64,000 nt of DNA, from NCBI GenBank assembly GCA_947471745.1, contig CANJKZ010000826.1:1957501-2021500 (forward strand), written 5' to 3'. The notes beneath the pieces are model-generated. The model was not told the DNA's origin. It saw only the letters and a list, made by a program, of their open reading frames with translations, and ran no database searches. Source of the stretch: Closterium sp. Naga37s-1. Its lineage: Eukaryota > Streptophyta > Zygnematophyceae > Desmidiales > Closteriaceae. The position numbers were made by a program, and so were the translations under genes. Shown piece after piece: positions 48,340-59,017 of the stretch; positions within the stretch are counted from its first letter, which is position 1; each line of letters begins with the position of its first letter.

Positions 48340-49050
48340 GCAACTGATGCGGCCCCGCCAGGTCGCTGACGCGGCCCCGCCCTGCCCCTGACGCGGCCCC
48401 GCCCTGCCGCTGTCGCGGCCCCGCCCTGCCGCCGACGCGGCCCCGCCAGGTCGCTGTCGCGGCCCCGCCCTGCCGCTGACGCGGCCCCGCCATGCCCCTG
48501 ACGCGGCCCCGCCCTGCCGCTGTCGCGGCCCCCCCCTGCCGCCGACGCGGCCCCGCCAGGTGGCTATCGCGGCCCCGCCCTGCCCCTGACGCGGCCCCGC
48601 CCTGCCGCCGACGCGGCCCCGCCCTGCCGCCGACGCGGCCCCGCCAGGTCGCTGTCGCGGCCCCGCCCTGCCCCTGACGCGGCCCCGCCCTGCCGCTGTC
48701 GCGGCCCCGCTCTGCCGCCGACGCGGCCCCGCCAGGTCGCTGTCGCGGCCCCGCCCTGCCGCTGACGCGACCCCGCCTTGCCCCTGTCGCGGCCCCGCCC
48801 TGCCGCTGACGCGGCCCCGCCCTGCCGCTGACGCGGCCCTGCCCTGCCCCTGACGCGGCCCCGCCCTGCCGCTGTCGCGGCCCCGCCCTGCCGCCGACGC
48901 GGCCCCACCCTGCCATTGTCGCGGCCCCGCCCTGCCGCCGACGCGGCCTAGCCTGGCCCCGCCCTGCCATCGACACGGCCCCGCCCTGCAGCAGCTGCCG
49001 CGGCCCTGCCCTGCCGCTGTCGTGGCCCCAGCCCTGCAGCTGACGCGGCC
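48340..49050. repeat. 22-bp minisatellite in the element G leader
   Basis: About 30 units of acgcggccccgccctgccgc plus tg, and variants. Three units make a 66-bp cycle, so a minus-strand frame reads a 22-residue Arg/Gly-rich repeat. The frame is open only because the unit has no stop. Confidence 0.88.
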
Positions 49051-49142
49051 CTATTCTGCAGCCGCGGTTGCGGCCCCGCCGTCGCCGCCGTCGTGCGCCT
49101 ACCCTGACGCCACCCGCCACTGGTGAGCACCTGCCCTACCCG

Positions 49143-49395
49143 TGTTGGAGTAGGCTAGAGCTCGCTCTGGTCTTTATTTTGGTGTTCTTATATTATTTCT
49201 CCATGCTTAGAGAGGGTTACGCATTCAGGTTCATTTTAGGTTCATTTCGTAGTTTTTAGTAGAAACCGAACACACCCTAGGTTCAATTAGGGTTTCCAAC
49301 CCTCTCTCTTTTGTACCTCGACATTTCTCTTCCTAGTTCAACTTTTTCGACCCTACCTAACTCTCTTGCCATCCATGGCTCCTCTCATCTTAACA
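49143..49395 (+). repeat. 5' LTR of element H (253 bp)
   Basis: TGTTGGAGTAGGC to CATCTTAACA. It is unrelated to the short-LTR and C-family LTRs. Confidence 0.92.
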
Positions 49396-50076
49396 TGGTA
49401 TTCAGAGCGTAGTCCTAGGCGTTTCATATTCATCCGCATTTCTTAGATAATCTCCGGCCCTTAGTCCGTTTTCCGCGCTACTTAGCTAGACGACTTTTTT
49501 TTCCTTTCCTCTCGTTTCTTTCCCGTCATTCTTAGCATCCGCGCGGTTCTCTTCGTTATACTCGCTCGGGTGCCCTAATCTAGTCCGAAGCGCGCCTCCC
49601 TACCGTTCAGATTATCCGCTCGCACCTTCCCTCTTCATCCCGCTTCCTCCTCCTCACGTTTCGGACGGTAGCACGCCGATTTCCGCCCGTAGCACGCTCA
49701 GCCGTCCCCTCCCCCCACCCTGTCTAGTCGCGCGCGCATTGCGCTCCTGTCGCCGCGCGAACTAAGCACCGTCCAGCAGCGCGCGTGCCCGCCCTTCCTT
49801 GCGGCGCGCTCTGCCCTTCCTCAATCCGCCCCTTCCCTCACCCTCCTCCTCCTTCCCTCTCTCCTTTGTGCTTCCCCGAATACCTCACCTCTTCCTCCTC
49901 CTAATTTCTCTCCCCATTTGCTGCGGCTCGCAGCTCCTTGTGGCGCGCCCTGCCCTTCCCACAATCCGCCCCTTCACCCTCCTCCTCCTCCCCTCTCTCC
50001 CACTAGTTCCCTCTCCACTATCTCACCCCTCCTCCACCTCTTTTCTCTCTTCATCTGCTGCAGGTGGTAGCTGATT

Positions 50077-51294
50077 GTGTTGTGTACCTGTTGTTCCTCC
50101 ACACCTTCCCTTTCCTCCTCCTCAACATCCTCCTCTCAACTGCTCAACTGCACACTCTTCCCAACTCTCCCTCCTCCTCTTGTTTCTCCCTTCAGCGGCA
50201 CAGCAGCAGACTTCTCCGCCGCTATCCCTCCTCCTCTGGTTTCTCCCCTCATCGGCGCAGCAGCAGACTACTCCGCCATTTTCCCTCCTCCTCTGGTTTC
50301 TCCCCTCATCGGCGCAGCAGCAGACTACTCCGCCATTTTCCCTCCTCCTCTGGTTTCTCCCCTCATCGGCGCAGCAGCAGACTACTTCGCCATTTTCCCT
50401 CCTCCTCTAGTTTCTCCCCGCATCGGCTCAGCAGCAGACTACTCCGCCACTTTCCCTCCTCCTCTTGTCTCTCCCCTCAGCGGCTCAGCAGCAGACTACC
50501 CCGCCCTTATTCCTCCGCCTCTTATACCTCTCCCCACATCTTCTCTGCAGCTGTTTCCTCCTCCTCATGGCGACCTCTCTCGCCCTCTGCTGGTCCTTCA
50601 GCTTGCGCCCGATGGCAGTGCAGTCAACTTCCCCAGTTGGCTGAACTGTCTTGAGCGCACGCTGTCTGGCACCCTCGTGAGTGGCTTTAACCTTTGGTTT
50701 GTCACTCAGCAGAGTGGTTCTGGTGCCATTCCCACCTCTCCCTCTAGACCCACCTCTTCCTCCTCTGACCCCTATGCTGATGGCCTCCGTGCTGCCATTG
50801 CTGAAGATGAGCGGCTTGTGACCACGGTGCAAGCCACCGCCACGGCTGCTCCTGACAATGCTGCTGCCCGTGAGTTAGCTCGTATTCTTGCTGAGTCCCT
50901 CGAGAGCACCCACAAACGCCTCAATGAGCACCTCGTTGCCCCTTCTCCTCGCTCTGCGTCTACGCCTATTTCCTCTACTCCATCTCACTCTGACCTTCTC
51001 GCTGACTGGCATGTTGCCAACGCACGTGCCTATCAGGCCATCCTTGCCTGCCTCCCTCCAACTCTTCTCCCTCAGTGCTCGCACATCCGCTATGCCAAGG
51101 ACCTTCTCGGCTATCTTACCGAGCGCTTCCAGTCGCAGACTCCTATCAGTGTCATTGCCCTCTTACGCGAGCTCACCTCTCTTCACCTTGCTGACATTTT
51201 CACCAAGGCCCTTCTGCGTGCGCCACACCGTTTCTACGTGCGCGAGCTTGGGCTCACGCGTCTCTCCACTTCTGGGGGTGTGCCGGTTCGCTAG
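50077..51294 (+). CDS. Element H Gag fused to RNase H tail
   Basis: Plus-strand frame of about 405 residues. Its first half is only the translated leader repeat and contains no ATG. The Gag part begins near 50580: VLQLAPDGSAVNFPSWLNCLERTLSG, ELARILAESLESTHKRLNEHL, WHVANARAYQAILACLPPTL and KDLLGYLTERFQSQ, typical of copia Gag. The likely start is the ATG at 50567, which opens MATSLA in another frame, so one base appears to have been lost just after it. After LLRELTSLH the frame passes directly into LADIFTKALLRAPHRFYVRELG, the C-terminus of a copia RNase H. The junction is in frame. Everything between was deleted. Confidence 0.78.
   Translation: MLCTCCSSTPSLSSSSTSSSQLLNCTLFPTLPPPLVSPFSGTAADFSAAIPPPLVSPLIGAAADYSAIFPPPLVSPLIGAAADYSAIFPPPLVSPLIGAAADYFAIFPPPLVSPRIGSAADYSATFPPPLVSPLSGSAADYPALIPPPLIPLPTSSLQLFPPPHGDLSRPLLVLQLAPDGSAVNFPSWLNCLERTLSGTLVSGFNLWFVTQQSGSGAIPTSPSRPTSSSSDPYADGLRAAIAEDERLVTTVQATATAAPDNAAARELARILAESLESTHKRLNEHLVAPSPRSASTPISSTPSHSDLLADWHVANARAYQAILACLPPTLLPQCSHIRYAKDLLGYLTERFQSQTPISVIALLRELTSLHLADIFTKALLRAPHRFYVRELGLTRLSTSGGVPVR
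50165..50520 (+). repeat. 57-bp repeat in the element H leader
   Basis: About six units of the form ttccctcctcctctggtttc, tcccctcatcggcgcagcag, cagactactccgccatt. The period is a multiple of three and the units are open in more than one frame. Confidence 0.88.
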
Positions 51295-51330
51295 GTGTTT
51301 TGCTCCAGAGCTTCACCTAGCCTGGGGGTG

Positions 51331-51583
51331 TGTTGGAGTAGGCTAGAGCTCGCTCTGGTCTTTATTTTGGTGTTCTTATATTATTTCTCCATGCTTAGAG
51401 AGAGTTACGCATTCAGGTTCATTTTAGGTTCATTTCGTAGTTTTTAGTACAAACCGAACACACCCTAGGTTCAATTAGGGTTTCCAACCCTCTCTCTTTT
51501 GTACCTCGACATTTCTCTTCATATTTCAACTTTTTCGACCCTACCTAACTCTCTCGCCATCCATGGCTCCTCTCATCTTAACA
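51331..51583 (+). repeat. 3' LTR of element H (253 bp)
   Basis: Same length as the 5' LTR, about five substitutions, ends CATCTTAACA and is followed by ACCCG. Confidence 0.92.
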
Positions 51584-51786
51584 ACCCGCGCTTCCCGTGC
51601 GCCTGCCTTGTTAGCGCGCTGCCGCGCTATCTGCCTGCCTGCCTGTCTGCCTGCCTGCCGCGCCTGCCCTGCCCGCGCTGCTCCTGCTGCTACTGCTGCT
51701 ACTTCTGTTACTGCTGCTAGGCTGCTACTGCTGCTACTATTGCTACTGCTCCTACTACTGCTACTGCTGCTACTGGCGGTGGCCAG

Positions 51787-53291
51787 ATGCAGCTCCAGCG
51801 ACGTCCGCGCGAGTCTCTCACGCCCCAGCAGCTTTGTGAGTGGTACGCTAGTTGGGGTTGTGGCGATAGCCGTCGTGGCTGTCGCCCTGGAGCTGGTCAG
51901 TTGGGAGCGTCTGGCAGTGGCCAGCTGCAGCTGCAGCGGCGTCCGTGCGAGACACTTACGCCCCAGCAGCTTCGTGAGTGGTACGCTCAGAGTAGAGGGG
52001 CTCGGAGTACCGTTCGCTGCCCGTACGTCATTCGCACAGGTGATCTGGCTGGTCAGGCTTGCGGGACGCTTGGTCACACACAGTCCCACTGCTTCGCCCG
52101 TCTGAGCGACGCCTGGCGTACCAAGTTTGGCGACGAGGCTGAGCTCCCCACCTGGCTGGAGCTGCTTAGGCAGAGGGTAGATATCTTTGCTCTTGACTAT
52201 GATGCTATTCTCACTGCCATGTATGCATTGCCTACTAGTGCTGATGGTGCCTGTTACCTGTGCGTACCGCCTGACCTAGGTATAGAGCCTGCTGCTCTAG
52301 GTGCTGGTGAGGATACTGCTCTAGGTGCTAGTGCGTCTCCTGCTCTAGGTGCTGGTGAGGCTGCTGCTCTAGGTGCTAGTGAGTCTACTGCTCCAGGTGC
52401 TGGTGAGTCTGCTCTCTCTGGTACTGCACCTGCTGAGGCCTTGTACACCTTCACACTTGACTTAGGTGCTTCCCGCTCCTTCTTTCGCGACAGCACCACC
52501 CTCACGCCGCTCAGTCGACCGGTTGCAGTCTCCCTGGCAGACCCCTCTGGGGGTCCAGTCCTTGCGCACTCCTCCACGGTCCTGCCGTGTCCGGCGGTCC
52601 CGTCTGGCTCCCTGTCTGGTCTTCACCTCCCCTCGTTCTCTACGAACTTGGTGAGTGGTGCTGACCTCCAGGACCAGTGGGTTGACCCGTTCACTCCTGG
52701 AGGTCAGCGCTTGACCCACTGTACGTGCTACCGGACGGGCCGGCACCTGGCCATGTTTACCCGTGCGCCTGGCTCGAGTCTGTACACACTGACTACTGTG
52801 TCCCCTCAGGTCGTTGCGTCTGCGTCTGCATCAGGTCAGCTAGCGGCCCCTGCTCGTGTCGCGCTTTGTCGCACCAGACCCTCCTTTGGCACCACCGTCT
52901 TGGTCACCCCTCGGTGCAGCGCCTTCGTAGCATGCATCGCCGTGTCCTTGTCTCTGGTCTTCCCAGGGTTCTCCCTCCCCTCCCACCCTCGCCTGCTCCT
53001 CCCTGTCTTCCCTGTGCCGAGGGGCGGCAGCGTGCCGCTCCTCACTCCTCGTTTCCCCCGACGACTGCTCCCCTGCAGACCCTGCATATGGACGTGTGGG
53101 GCCCAGCCCACGTTACTGGGCAAGACCGCGAGTGGTACTTCCTGCTGGTTGTTGACGACTACTCGCGTTACACAACGGTCTTCCCCTTGCGCACCAAGGG
53201 TGAGGTCCCTGATGTTTTGATCCCTTGGATCCGCGCTGCCCGTCTCCAGCTCCGCGATGGGACGGAGTTTCCCGTCCTGTGTCTGCACACT
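51787..53291 (+). pseudogene. Element G nucleocapsid-like Gag end, protease and integrase start
   Basis: Plus strand. Two PQQLREWY-type modules (LTPQQLCEWYASWGC and LTPQQLREWYAQ), a C-X13-C-X4-H-X4-C cluster ending CGTLGHTQSHC, SDAWRTKFGDEAELPTW, then protease reading LDLGASRSFF, where the DSG of relatives has become DLG. A frame change near 52855 separates this from the integrase zinc domain (LLWHHRLGHPSVQRLR to CLPC), MDVWGPAHVTG and FPVLCLHTDS, where element I interrupts. No capsid-like domain lies upstream, only a CTG/CTA microsatellite and minisatellites. The copy is dead through protease and frame damage. Confidence 0.85.
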
Positions 53292-53296
53292 GACAG

Positions 53297-54313
53297 TGTT
53301 GTGCCAACACATTACAGTGGCACGGTCATCGCACTCCCATTCGGCCTACAAGCCTGCTCAGCTTCTGGAATTTTGTGGGGAGGTTGTTCAACACGTTTTC
53401 TTCAAACCCTCAAAGTTTCAGAGTTTTTGAAGCAGTTACCAAGGCATGACAACATTTTATGTTTCAAGACTTATGGCATCCCGGAAGTGTGTGTTACTCC
53501 TTTTGGTAACACCTGAGTTCACCATTTCGGCTGCTGACTCGTCTACCGAGATCTGATTGGTCTGAAATTCGGTCTGGCAGTCCTTTGCCCCGCTGTGCAA
53601 GTGGTCACCAAGTTTCAGAACGATCCAACATCTGAGCATTGCGTGACAGCTGCCGAAATTCACTGTTCCGTAGTCATGGTGCACTGTTGGCAGCATTTCC
53701 CTTGCCACCCTTTCATTGTTGTCATGCCAATGGTGCAGGGACAGAGAATGAGACAAGAAGTACAGGTGGTCAAGTGGGAATCTACAACCCTCCTTTTGAG
53801 AAGTGTGGTCTTCCTGGAAGCAACTTGCAAGAGGGTGCAAGTGGGAAGACAAGCTGACTCATGTTGGCTTGACTCACTATTGGTAGCCTTGAGTACAGCT
53901 CTGAACATCCAAGTGTGGTTGGCTTTGCTGACCTAGCTAGGACGTTTCCCATTCTTCTCTAGCCTTTCTCCCCTAGGACTCAACCTTCTCTGAGTTCCCA
54001 GGATGACCCAACCCCTTATGAGTCCCCTAGGCAATGTTGTACTCACCTCTTCCTTGCATCAATGAGAATACACGTTTTTTCAGCCGAGCTTACGTTTTCG
54101 TTCACTGCGTAGTGCACACACCTCTGATAATAGCAAGTAATATACCGTTGGAAAGCAGACACCTAAGGCTAACCGCTGTTCAAGTTTCAGCCTCGTATGT
54201 TCTTGGAGCTGATCGTGACGGCGTTTTGAACAGAGGCGGTTTGAAGACGTCAGATTCTGCTTAGGCGGTTTCATGGGCATCCGCGACCCCTAAGTGGACT
54301 GCAGACTATAACA
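53297..54313 (+). repeat. 5' LTR of element I (1017 bp)
   Basis: TGTTGTGCCAACAC to GACTATAACA. Differs from the 3' copy at about 53588 (C/A), 53769 (A/C) and 54203 (T/C). Confidence 0.96.
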
Positions 54314-54315
54314 AG

Positions 54316-54327
54316 TGGTATCAGAGC
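54316..54327 (+). promoter_or_regulatory. Element I primer-binding site
   Basis: TGGTATCAGAGC, two bases after the LTR, the standard plant copia site for initiator-Met tRNA. Confidence 0.9.
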
Positions 54328-54352
54328 TGTTCTACTCTGTTCGTGGGTGAAA

Positions 54353-57300
54353 ATGGAGGCTGAAGGTTCTGCTCCAGCTGGTCCCAGTGGCAGTGGTGGC
54401 ATGAGAGGCGCTGGGGAAGCGGGAAGAGGCGTTGCAGGCGGATCTGCGCCAATGGCTTCAGTTTCAACATCAGCTAAGGATGATGTGAAGGCATTCAACC
54501 TGGAGAAGTTCTCTGGGGATGATTGGGCATCATGGAGCTTCAGGATGGAGCTCCTCTTCAACCATTATGGGCTGCTTGAAGTGATGGATGGAGAATTCAA
54601 GAGGCCTACGAGCGAAGGAGCGACCAAAGAATGGGATCACCGGTCCAAGGATGGATTCTTCCTTCTCTCCCAATGCCTCTCATCCAACCAGCTGCACCAC
54701 ATCAAGCATCTCATCAAGGAAGCTGAGTGTGGTCCTAAGGCATGGAGGATATTGAAGGATGTCCATGCCCCCAGCAGCGAAGCAATGGTGGTGGTGCTCG
54801 AGCGACAACTCCATGCGGTGAAGATCAACGAGGGTGATGCCGTACAAGGAGCGTTCGATCAACTCCGGGACCTCTATGTGAAGCTCTCAGCTGCTGGTGT
54901 GGACTACCCTGAGAAAATCAAGTGCTACAAGGCTCTCTCCCTGCTGCCGGAGTCGTGGGGGCCCTTGGTGGTCAACCTTAATGGGATGAAGGACTCGTGG
55001 TCCCTTGAGTGGATTCGCGCACAAGTTCTTCAAGAGGAGTTTCGGAGGAAGGAGCTGACCGCCGCTGCCGGTGAAGGTGGAGGCTCTGCCTATGGCATGA
55101 AGGGCTTCAAGGGGCGTGGCAGCAAGAAAGGGAAGGCCAAGGAAGGCTCTGGAGGGGAGCAGCATTCGGGAGGGAAGCGTGGCAACAAGGGAGGCAAGCG
55201 GTGTGGCGGCAAGTGTTGGTATTGCCATGTGGAAGGGCACCCATGGTTCAAGTGCCGCAAGCTACCTGACGGTTGGAGGCCTGGTCAGCCATCAATTGAG
55301 GGCTCCAAGGGTGTTCATGGAGCTATGGGAGAAGGCATGGGCAGTGAGGATGGCGAAGGAGGTGCTGGCGGATACGGCGGCATGTTCTACCATGTAGGGG
55401 AGGCGTGCCCCGAGGACATGGTTGTGCCGGCCAGCAAGATTGCTCTTCACCGCTCCTCCCATTGGGTCATCGACACGGGAGCCTTCATGACCATGACCAA
55501 CCGAGAGGATCTACTGGATGAAGTTAGGCCATCAAAGGCAGCCACCGTCGTTTCAGCCACCGGCCAAGTTGTACCCGTGCGTGGCGAGGGGAGAGCCATG
55601 TTCATGGGTGCGGATGGGAGGCTTGTGGGGCTGAAGCGTGTTCTCCTTGTTCCTGGATTGTGTGCCAACCTCCTCTCTACCAAGGCCCTAAGTGAGGCAG
55701 GGATGAAGATGGAGATGTTGGGCACAAAGGTTTTCAAGGCAACTCTGGATGGGCGCGTATTGTGGGACCTCCGAGGCGGCAAGGACATGCACCGGTCCAT
55801 GTGGGAGATACCGGTGCTGCCATGGAAGGAGGCGGCTGCGCGCTTGGCTGCTGGAGATGTGAGAGGAGGGCGTGTTAACCACGTGGACAATGGAGGGGGT
55901 GGTGATGACAGTGATGGTGGGCTCCTTGGGCATGGAGGGGCTGCGCTTCCAAGTGTAACTCCTAGCACGGGTGAGACGGATTGGCTCACCGCACACCGTC
56001 GCTTTGGCCACGTGGCGCTACCTCAGTTGCAGCAGCTGTTTAAGGAGGAAAGAGTCAAGGGGCTGAGGATAAAGGGGGAGCCCAAGGAGGTGGGATCTTG
56101 TGAGACTTGCTTGACCAGCAAGTTTTCACGGTTTCCCTTCCATTCGGTGGAGGGGAAGTCGAGTGACCCGGTGGAGCTCGTGCATGTGGATCTCGTGGGA
56201 CCCATGAAGGTGAAGGGAGATGCTGGGGCCCTGTATTCTATGACCATGGTGGATGACAACACAAGGCTCACCTGGTCCTTTCCACTTGCAAAGAAGAGTG
56301 ATGCTGCAAGGGTCATCATTGAAGAGTGGCTGCCCATGGTGGAGCGAGAGAGCGGCAAGCGGGTGAAGGCGATACGTAGTGACCGTGGTGGGGAGTTCTT
56401 GGGAGCGGAGTTCCGGAGCTGGCTGAAGCGGCATGGCATCAAGCAGCAGCTCACCACGGCCTACACCCCTCAATCCAATGGCGTGGCAGAGAGAGCGAAC
56501 CGGACCATCTTGGAGGGCGGGAGAACGATGTTGGTAGACTCGGGTCTACCCTTACGGTTCTGGCCCCTCGCTATTCGCCATGCCACCGTCATCAAGAACC
56601 GAGTATTGACTCATGTGAGAGGGCAGCATTGGGTCCCTATGGAGAAATGGAGGGGCAAGAAGCCTCTGGTGGATATGCTTCGAGTCTTTGGGTGCATGGG
56701 ACTCGTGCACGTCCCTAAGGAAAAGCGTGACAAGCTTCAAGCGGCGGCGGTGTGGGCTGTTCATTTGGGACTTGCACAAGGGAGCAAGGGGTGGCTCATG
56801 TGGGACCCAATAGCCAACACCATCTTCACCACCAGAGATGCCAAGTTCATGGAGGGGCTCATGTTCAAGGAGTGGTTGGAGCGAGGGAGGAGCAAGGTCA
56901 CCATTCCGCTCGGAATAGAGGTGGGAACGAATGACCCACTCTTCATTCCCATCGAGTTGTCTTCGTCTTCAGAGGTAACGGAGGTGTCACATGACTTGGG
57001 AGGTGCTGAAGGGGAGGCAGTAGAGGTGGAGGGAGTGTTGCAGCAAGAGAAGGCCCCTGTAGCTGAGAGAGGTGATGCCGAGGAGGAGGTGCAGCAGCCT
57101 ACACCATCCCCTACTCTTCCACCAAGGCGGACAACCCAAGGGAAGCGTGGTGCTGTCCGTGGTGGAGCTAAGGAGAGTGCAGCCAAGGAGAGGCCCAAGA
57201 GAGCTGCTCACCCAAGGGATTTCCTCAAGTATGAAAGGCTTGGGGGTCCCAAGGCATTGCTGGTCCAGGAGGAGGAAGATGATGAGGAGAAGGGAGCCGA

Positions 57301-58960
57301 GGGAGAGATGGAGCAGATTTGTTGCTTCGGTGTCAACTTACCTCATGAACCGGCTTCGATGGAGGAAGCACTTGCTGGAGATGATCAAGAGGCTTGGTTG
57401 GCTTCAAGGGAGGATGAGTTTAAGAGCCTCATGGAGAATGGAACGTGGACCCTCACCAATCTGCCCCCGGGAAGAAAGGCATTGGATTGCACGTGGATAT
57501 TACGTGTGAAGACCGATGCGGAGGGGAAGTTGGAGAGGCGCAAAACAAGACTTGTGATCAAGGGTTTCCAGCAGAGGGAGGGGGTTGACTTTAAGGAGGT
57601 GTTTGCTCCTGTTGCCAAGGCTCCTACGCTCCGGGTGTTGCTGGCAGCAGCTGCCGTTTGTGGTTGGAAGGTGGAGCAAATGGATGTGAAGACGGCTTTC
57701 CTCTATGGCGTGGTAGATGAGGAGATTTACATGAAGCAGCCAGAGGGGTACGACGATGGGAGCGGACGTGTTTGCAGGCTCAACAAGGCCATCTATGGCC
57801 TCAAACAAGCTCCAAGGTGCTGGTATGCAAGGCTGGTGGAGGCGTTGGAGGCTCTTGGCTTCAAAGTTAGCGGGTGCGACGAGAGTCTCTTCATAACCGA
57901 GGGGGATGAGGAGAAAGTGTTTCTCCTTGTCTACGTCGATGACATTCTCCTCTTCTCTCCATCCCTGGAGAGGATCAAGGAGGTGCAAGGGAAGCTGAAG
58001 GAGACCTTTCAATGCAAGGCCCTTGGACCAGTGGGGTATTACCTTGGTCTTCACGTGGAGCGGGACGAGGTGAAGGGATGGTTGAGGCTTCACCAACACA
58101 AGTACCTTGCAGCCATGGGGGAGAGGTATGGGCTGGAGGAAGGGAGGAGTGTAAAGACTCCACTACCCTCAGGATTTCAGCTACACCTTGATGAAGAGGA
58201 GGGTGAGGTGTTGGAGCCCGAGTTGCAGCGTCGGTTCCAGTCAATGGTGGGGAGCTTGATGTATGCTTCGGTCAACACTCGCCCCGATATTTCATTCGCG
58301 GTTTCGCAGCTGGCTCGTGTGGTGTCTAGGCCCCTTCAAGAGCACCTTGATGCAGCAGAGAGGCTGGTGAGGTACTGCATGGCAACCTCAAGGGTGGGGC
58401 TGCAATATTCAGTGCATGGGCAGCTGAAGCAAAAGGGAGTGGAGGAGGTGAGCACGAAGACCGGTGCACCTGCAAGGCGTGGACACTTGTACCTCTCGTG
58501 CTTCACCGATGCTACCTGGGCAAGTGACATCAGTGATGCAACATCCCACGGTGGCTATGTATGCTGTGTCGGAGGGAGTCCAGTGAGCTGGAAGTCTAAG
58601 AAGCAAGGGGAGATAGCTCACTCATCAACGGAGAGCGAGTACATGGCGTTGTTTCATGGGGTGAAGGAGGTGGTTTGGATGAGGAGGTTGCTTGAGGAGT
58701 TGGGGCAGGAGCAAGAGGGTCCTACACCTGTGTTTTGTGACAGCCAAGGAGCAATTGCAATGGCTCGCAATGCTGTGCTCCATGGGCTGAACAAGCACAT
58801 GCATATCAAATGGCATTGGGTGAGGAAGGAGGTGAAGAAGGGCACGGTCTCCTTGCACTACATCAACACTACCAAGCAACCTGCAGATTTTTTGACGAAG
58901 CGGCTTGCAGAGCATCAGCATTGGACCTGCGCCACCTTGTGTGGCATGTCCTTCAACTAG
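54353..58960 (+). CDS. Element I Gag-Pol polyprotein, complete
   Basis: 1535 residues from the ATG at 54353 (MEAEGSAPAG). A GTG six bases upstream is in frame but was not chosen. Gag at about 40-230 (FNLEKFSGDDWASWSFRME), a classical zinc knuckle CWYCHVEGHPWFKC near 287, and protease DTGAFMTM near 372. Integrase HHCC near 549 (HRRFGHVALPQL to CETC), catalytic D, D and E in VHVDLVGPM, IRSDRGGEF and NGVAERANR (about 613-712). RT at about 1030-1290 with FKEVFAPVAKAPTLRVLL, MDVKTAFLYG, YGLKQAPRCWY and YVDDILLF near 1193. RNase H with CFTDATWASD, SSTESEYMALF, CDSQGAIAMA and PADFLTKRLAEHQHW. All catalytic residues are present. This is a conventional land-plant-like copia layout, clearly different from the short-LTR family. 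Confidence 0.96.
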   Translation: MEAEGSAPAGPSGSGGMRGAGEAGRGVAGGSAPMASVSTSAKDDVKAFNLEKFSGDDWASWSFRMELLFNHYGLLEVMDGEFKRPTSEGATKEWDHRSKDGFFLLSQCLSSNQLHHIKHLIKEAECGPKAWRILKDVHAPSSEAMVVVLERQLHAVKINEGDAVQGAFDQLRDLYVKLSAAGVDYPEKIKCYKALSLLPESWGPLVVNLNGMKDSWSLEWIRAQVLQEEFRRKELTAAAGEGGGSAYGMKGFKGRGSKKGKAKEGSGGEQHSGGKRGNKGGKRCGGKCWYCHVEGHPWFKCRKLPDGWRPGQPSIEGSKGVHGAMGEGMGSEDGEGGAGGYGGMFYHVGEACPEDMVVPASKIALHRSSHWVIDTGAFMTMTNREDLLDEVRPSKAATVVSATGQVVPVRGEGRAMFMGADGRLVGLKRVLLVPGLCANLLSTKALSEAGMKMEMLGTKVFKATLDGRVLWDLRGGKDMHRSMWEIPVLPWKEAAARLAAGDVRGGRVNHVDNGGGGDDSDGGLLGHGGAALPSVTPSTGETDWLTAHRRFGHVALPQLQQLFKEERVKGLRIKGEPKEVGSCETCLTSKFSRFPFHSVEGKSSDPVELVHVDLVGPMKVKGDAGALYSMTMVDDNTRLTWSFPLAKKSDAARVIIEEWLPMVERESGKRVKAIRSDRGGEFLGAEFRSWLKRHGIKQQLTTAYTPQSNGVAERANRTILEGGRTMLVDSGLPLRFWPLAIRHATVIKNRVLTHVRGQHWVPMEKWRGKKPLVDMLRVFGCMGLVHVPKEKRDKLQAAAVWAVHLGLAQGSKGWLMWDPIANTIFTTRDAKFMEGLMFKEWLERGRSKVTIPLGIEVGTNDPLFIPIELSSSSEVTEVSHDLGGAEGEAVEVEGVLQQEKAPVAERGDAEEEVQQPTPSPTLPPRRTTQGKRGAVRGGAKESAAKERPKRAAHPRDFLKYERLGGPKALLVQEEEDDEEKGAEGEMEQICCFGVNLPHEPASMEEALAGDDQEAWLASREDEFKSLMENGTWTLTNLPPGRKALDCTWILRVKTDAEGKLERRKTRLVIKGFQQREGVDFKEVFAPVAKAPTLRVLLAAAAVCGWKVEQMDVKTAFLYGVVDEEIYMKQPEGYDDGSGRVCRLNKAIYGLKQAPRCWYARLVEALEALGFKVSGCDESLFITEGDEEKVFLLVYVDDILLFSPSLERIKEVQGKLKETFQCKALGPVGYYLGLHVERDEVKGWLRLHQHKYLAAMGERYGLEEGRSVKTPLPSGFQLHLDEEEGEVLEPELQRRFQSMVGSLMYASVNTRPDISFAVSQLARVVSRPLQEHLDAAERLVRYCMATSRVGLQYSVHGQLKQKGVEEVSTKTGAPARRGHLYLSCFTDATWASDISDATSHGGYVCCVGGSPVSWKSKKQGEIAHSSTESEYMALFHGVKEVVWMRRLLEELGQEQEGPTPVFCDSQGAIAMARNAVLHGLNKHMHIKWHWVRKEVKKGTVSLHYINTTKQPADFLTKRLAEHQHWTCATLCGMSFN

Positions 58961-59017
58961 GGGAGGCAGCTTCAGGGAGCAGCTAAGGGATGAATGAGAG
59001 CACGATGAGGGGGAGTT

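Larger units (their letters stand above)
49143..51583 (+). mobile_element. Element H: 2.4-kb gag-only LTR element (TR-GAG type)
   Basis: LTRs 49143-49395 and 51331-51583, 253 bp each, about five differences. ACCCG flanks both sides (49138-49142 and 51584-51588). Primer site TGGTATTCAGAGC at 49396 and polypurine-like CCTGGGGGTG before the 3' LTR. Interior only about 1.9 kb: a C/T-rich leader with a 57-bp repeat, a Gag-like frame, and directly after it the final residues of a copia RNase H. Protease, integrase and RT are absent, so it would need a helper element. Confidence 0.9.

Noticed and set aside
48320..49120. 266-residue Arg/Gly-rich frame on the minus strand of the element G leader
   Set aside because: A 22-bp repeat read three units per cycle gives an artificial 22-residue repeat; the element is transcribed from the other strand.
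53457..54280. Small open frames in the LTRs of element I, duplicated near 59178-60001
   Set aside because: Both LTR copies show them, but they have no domains and overlap on both strands.
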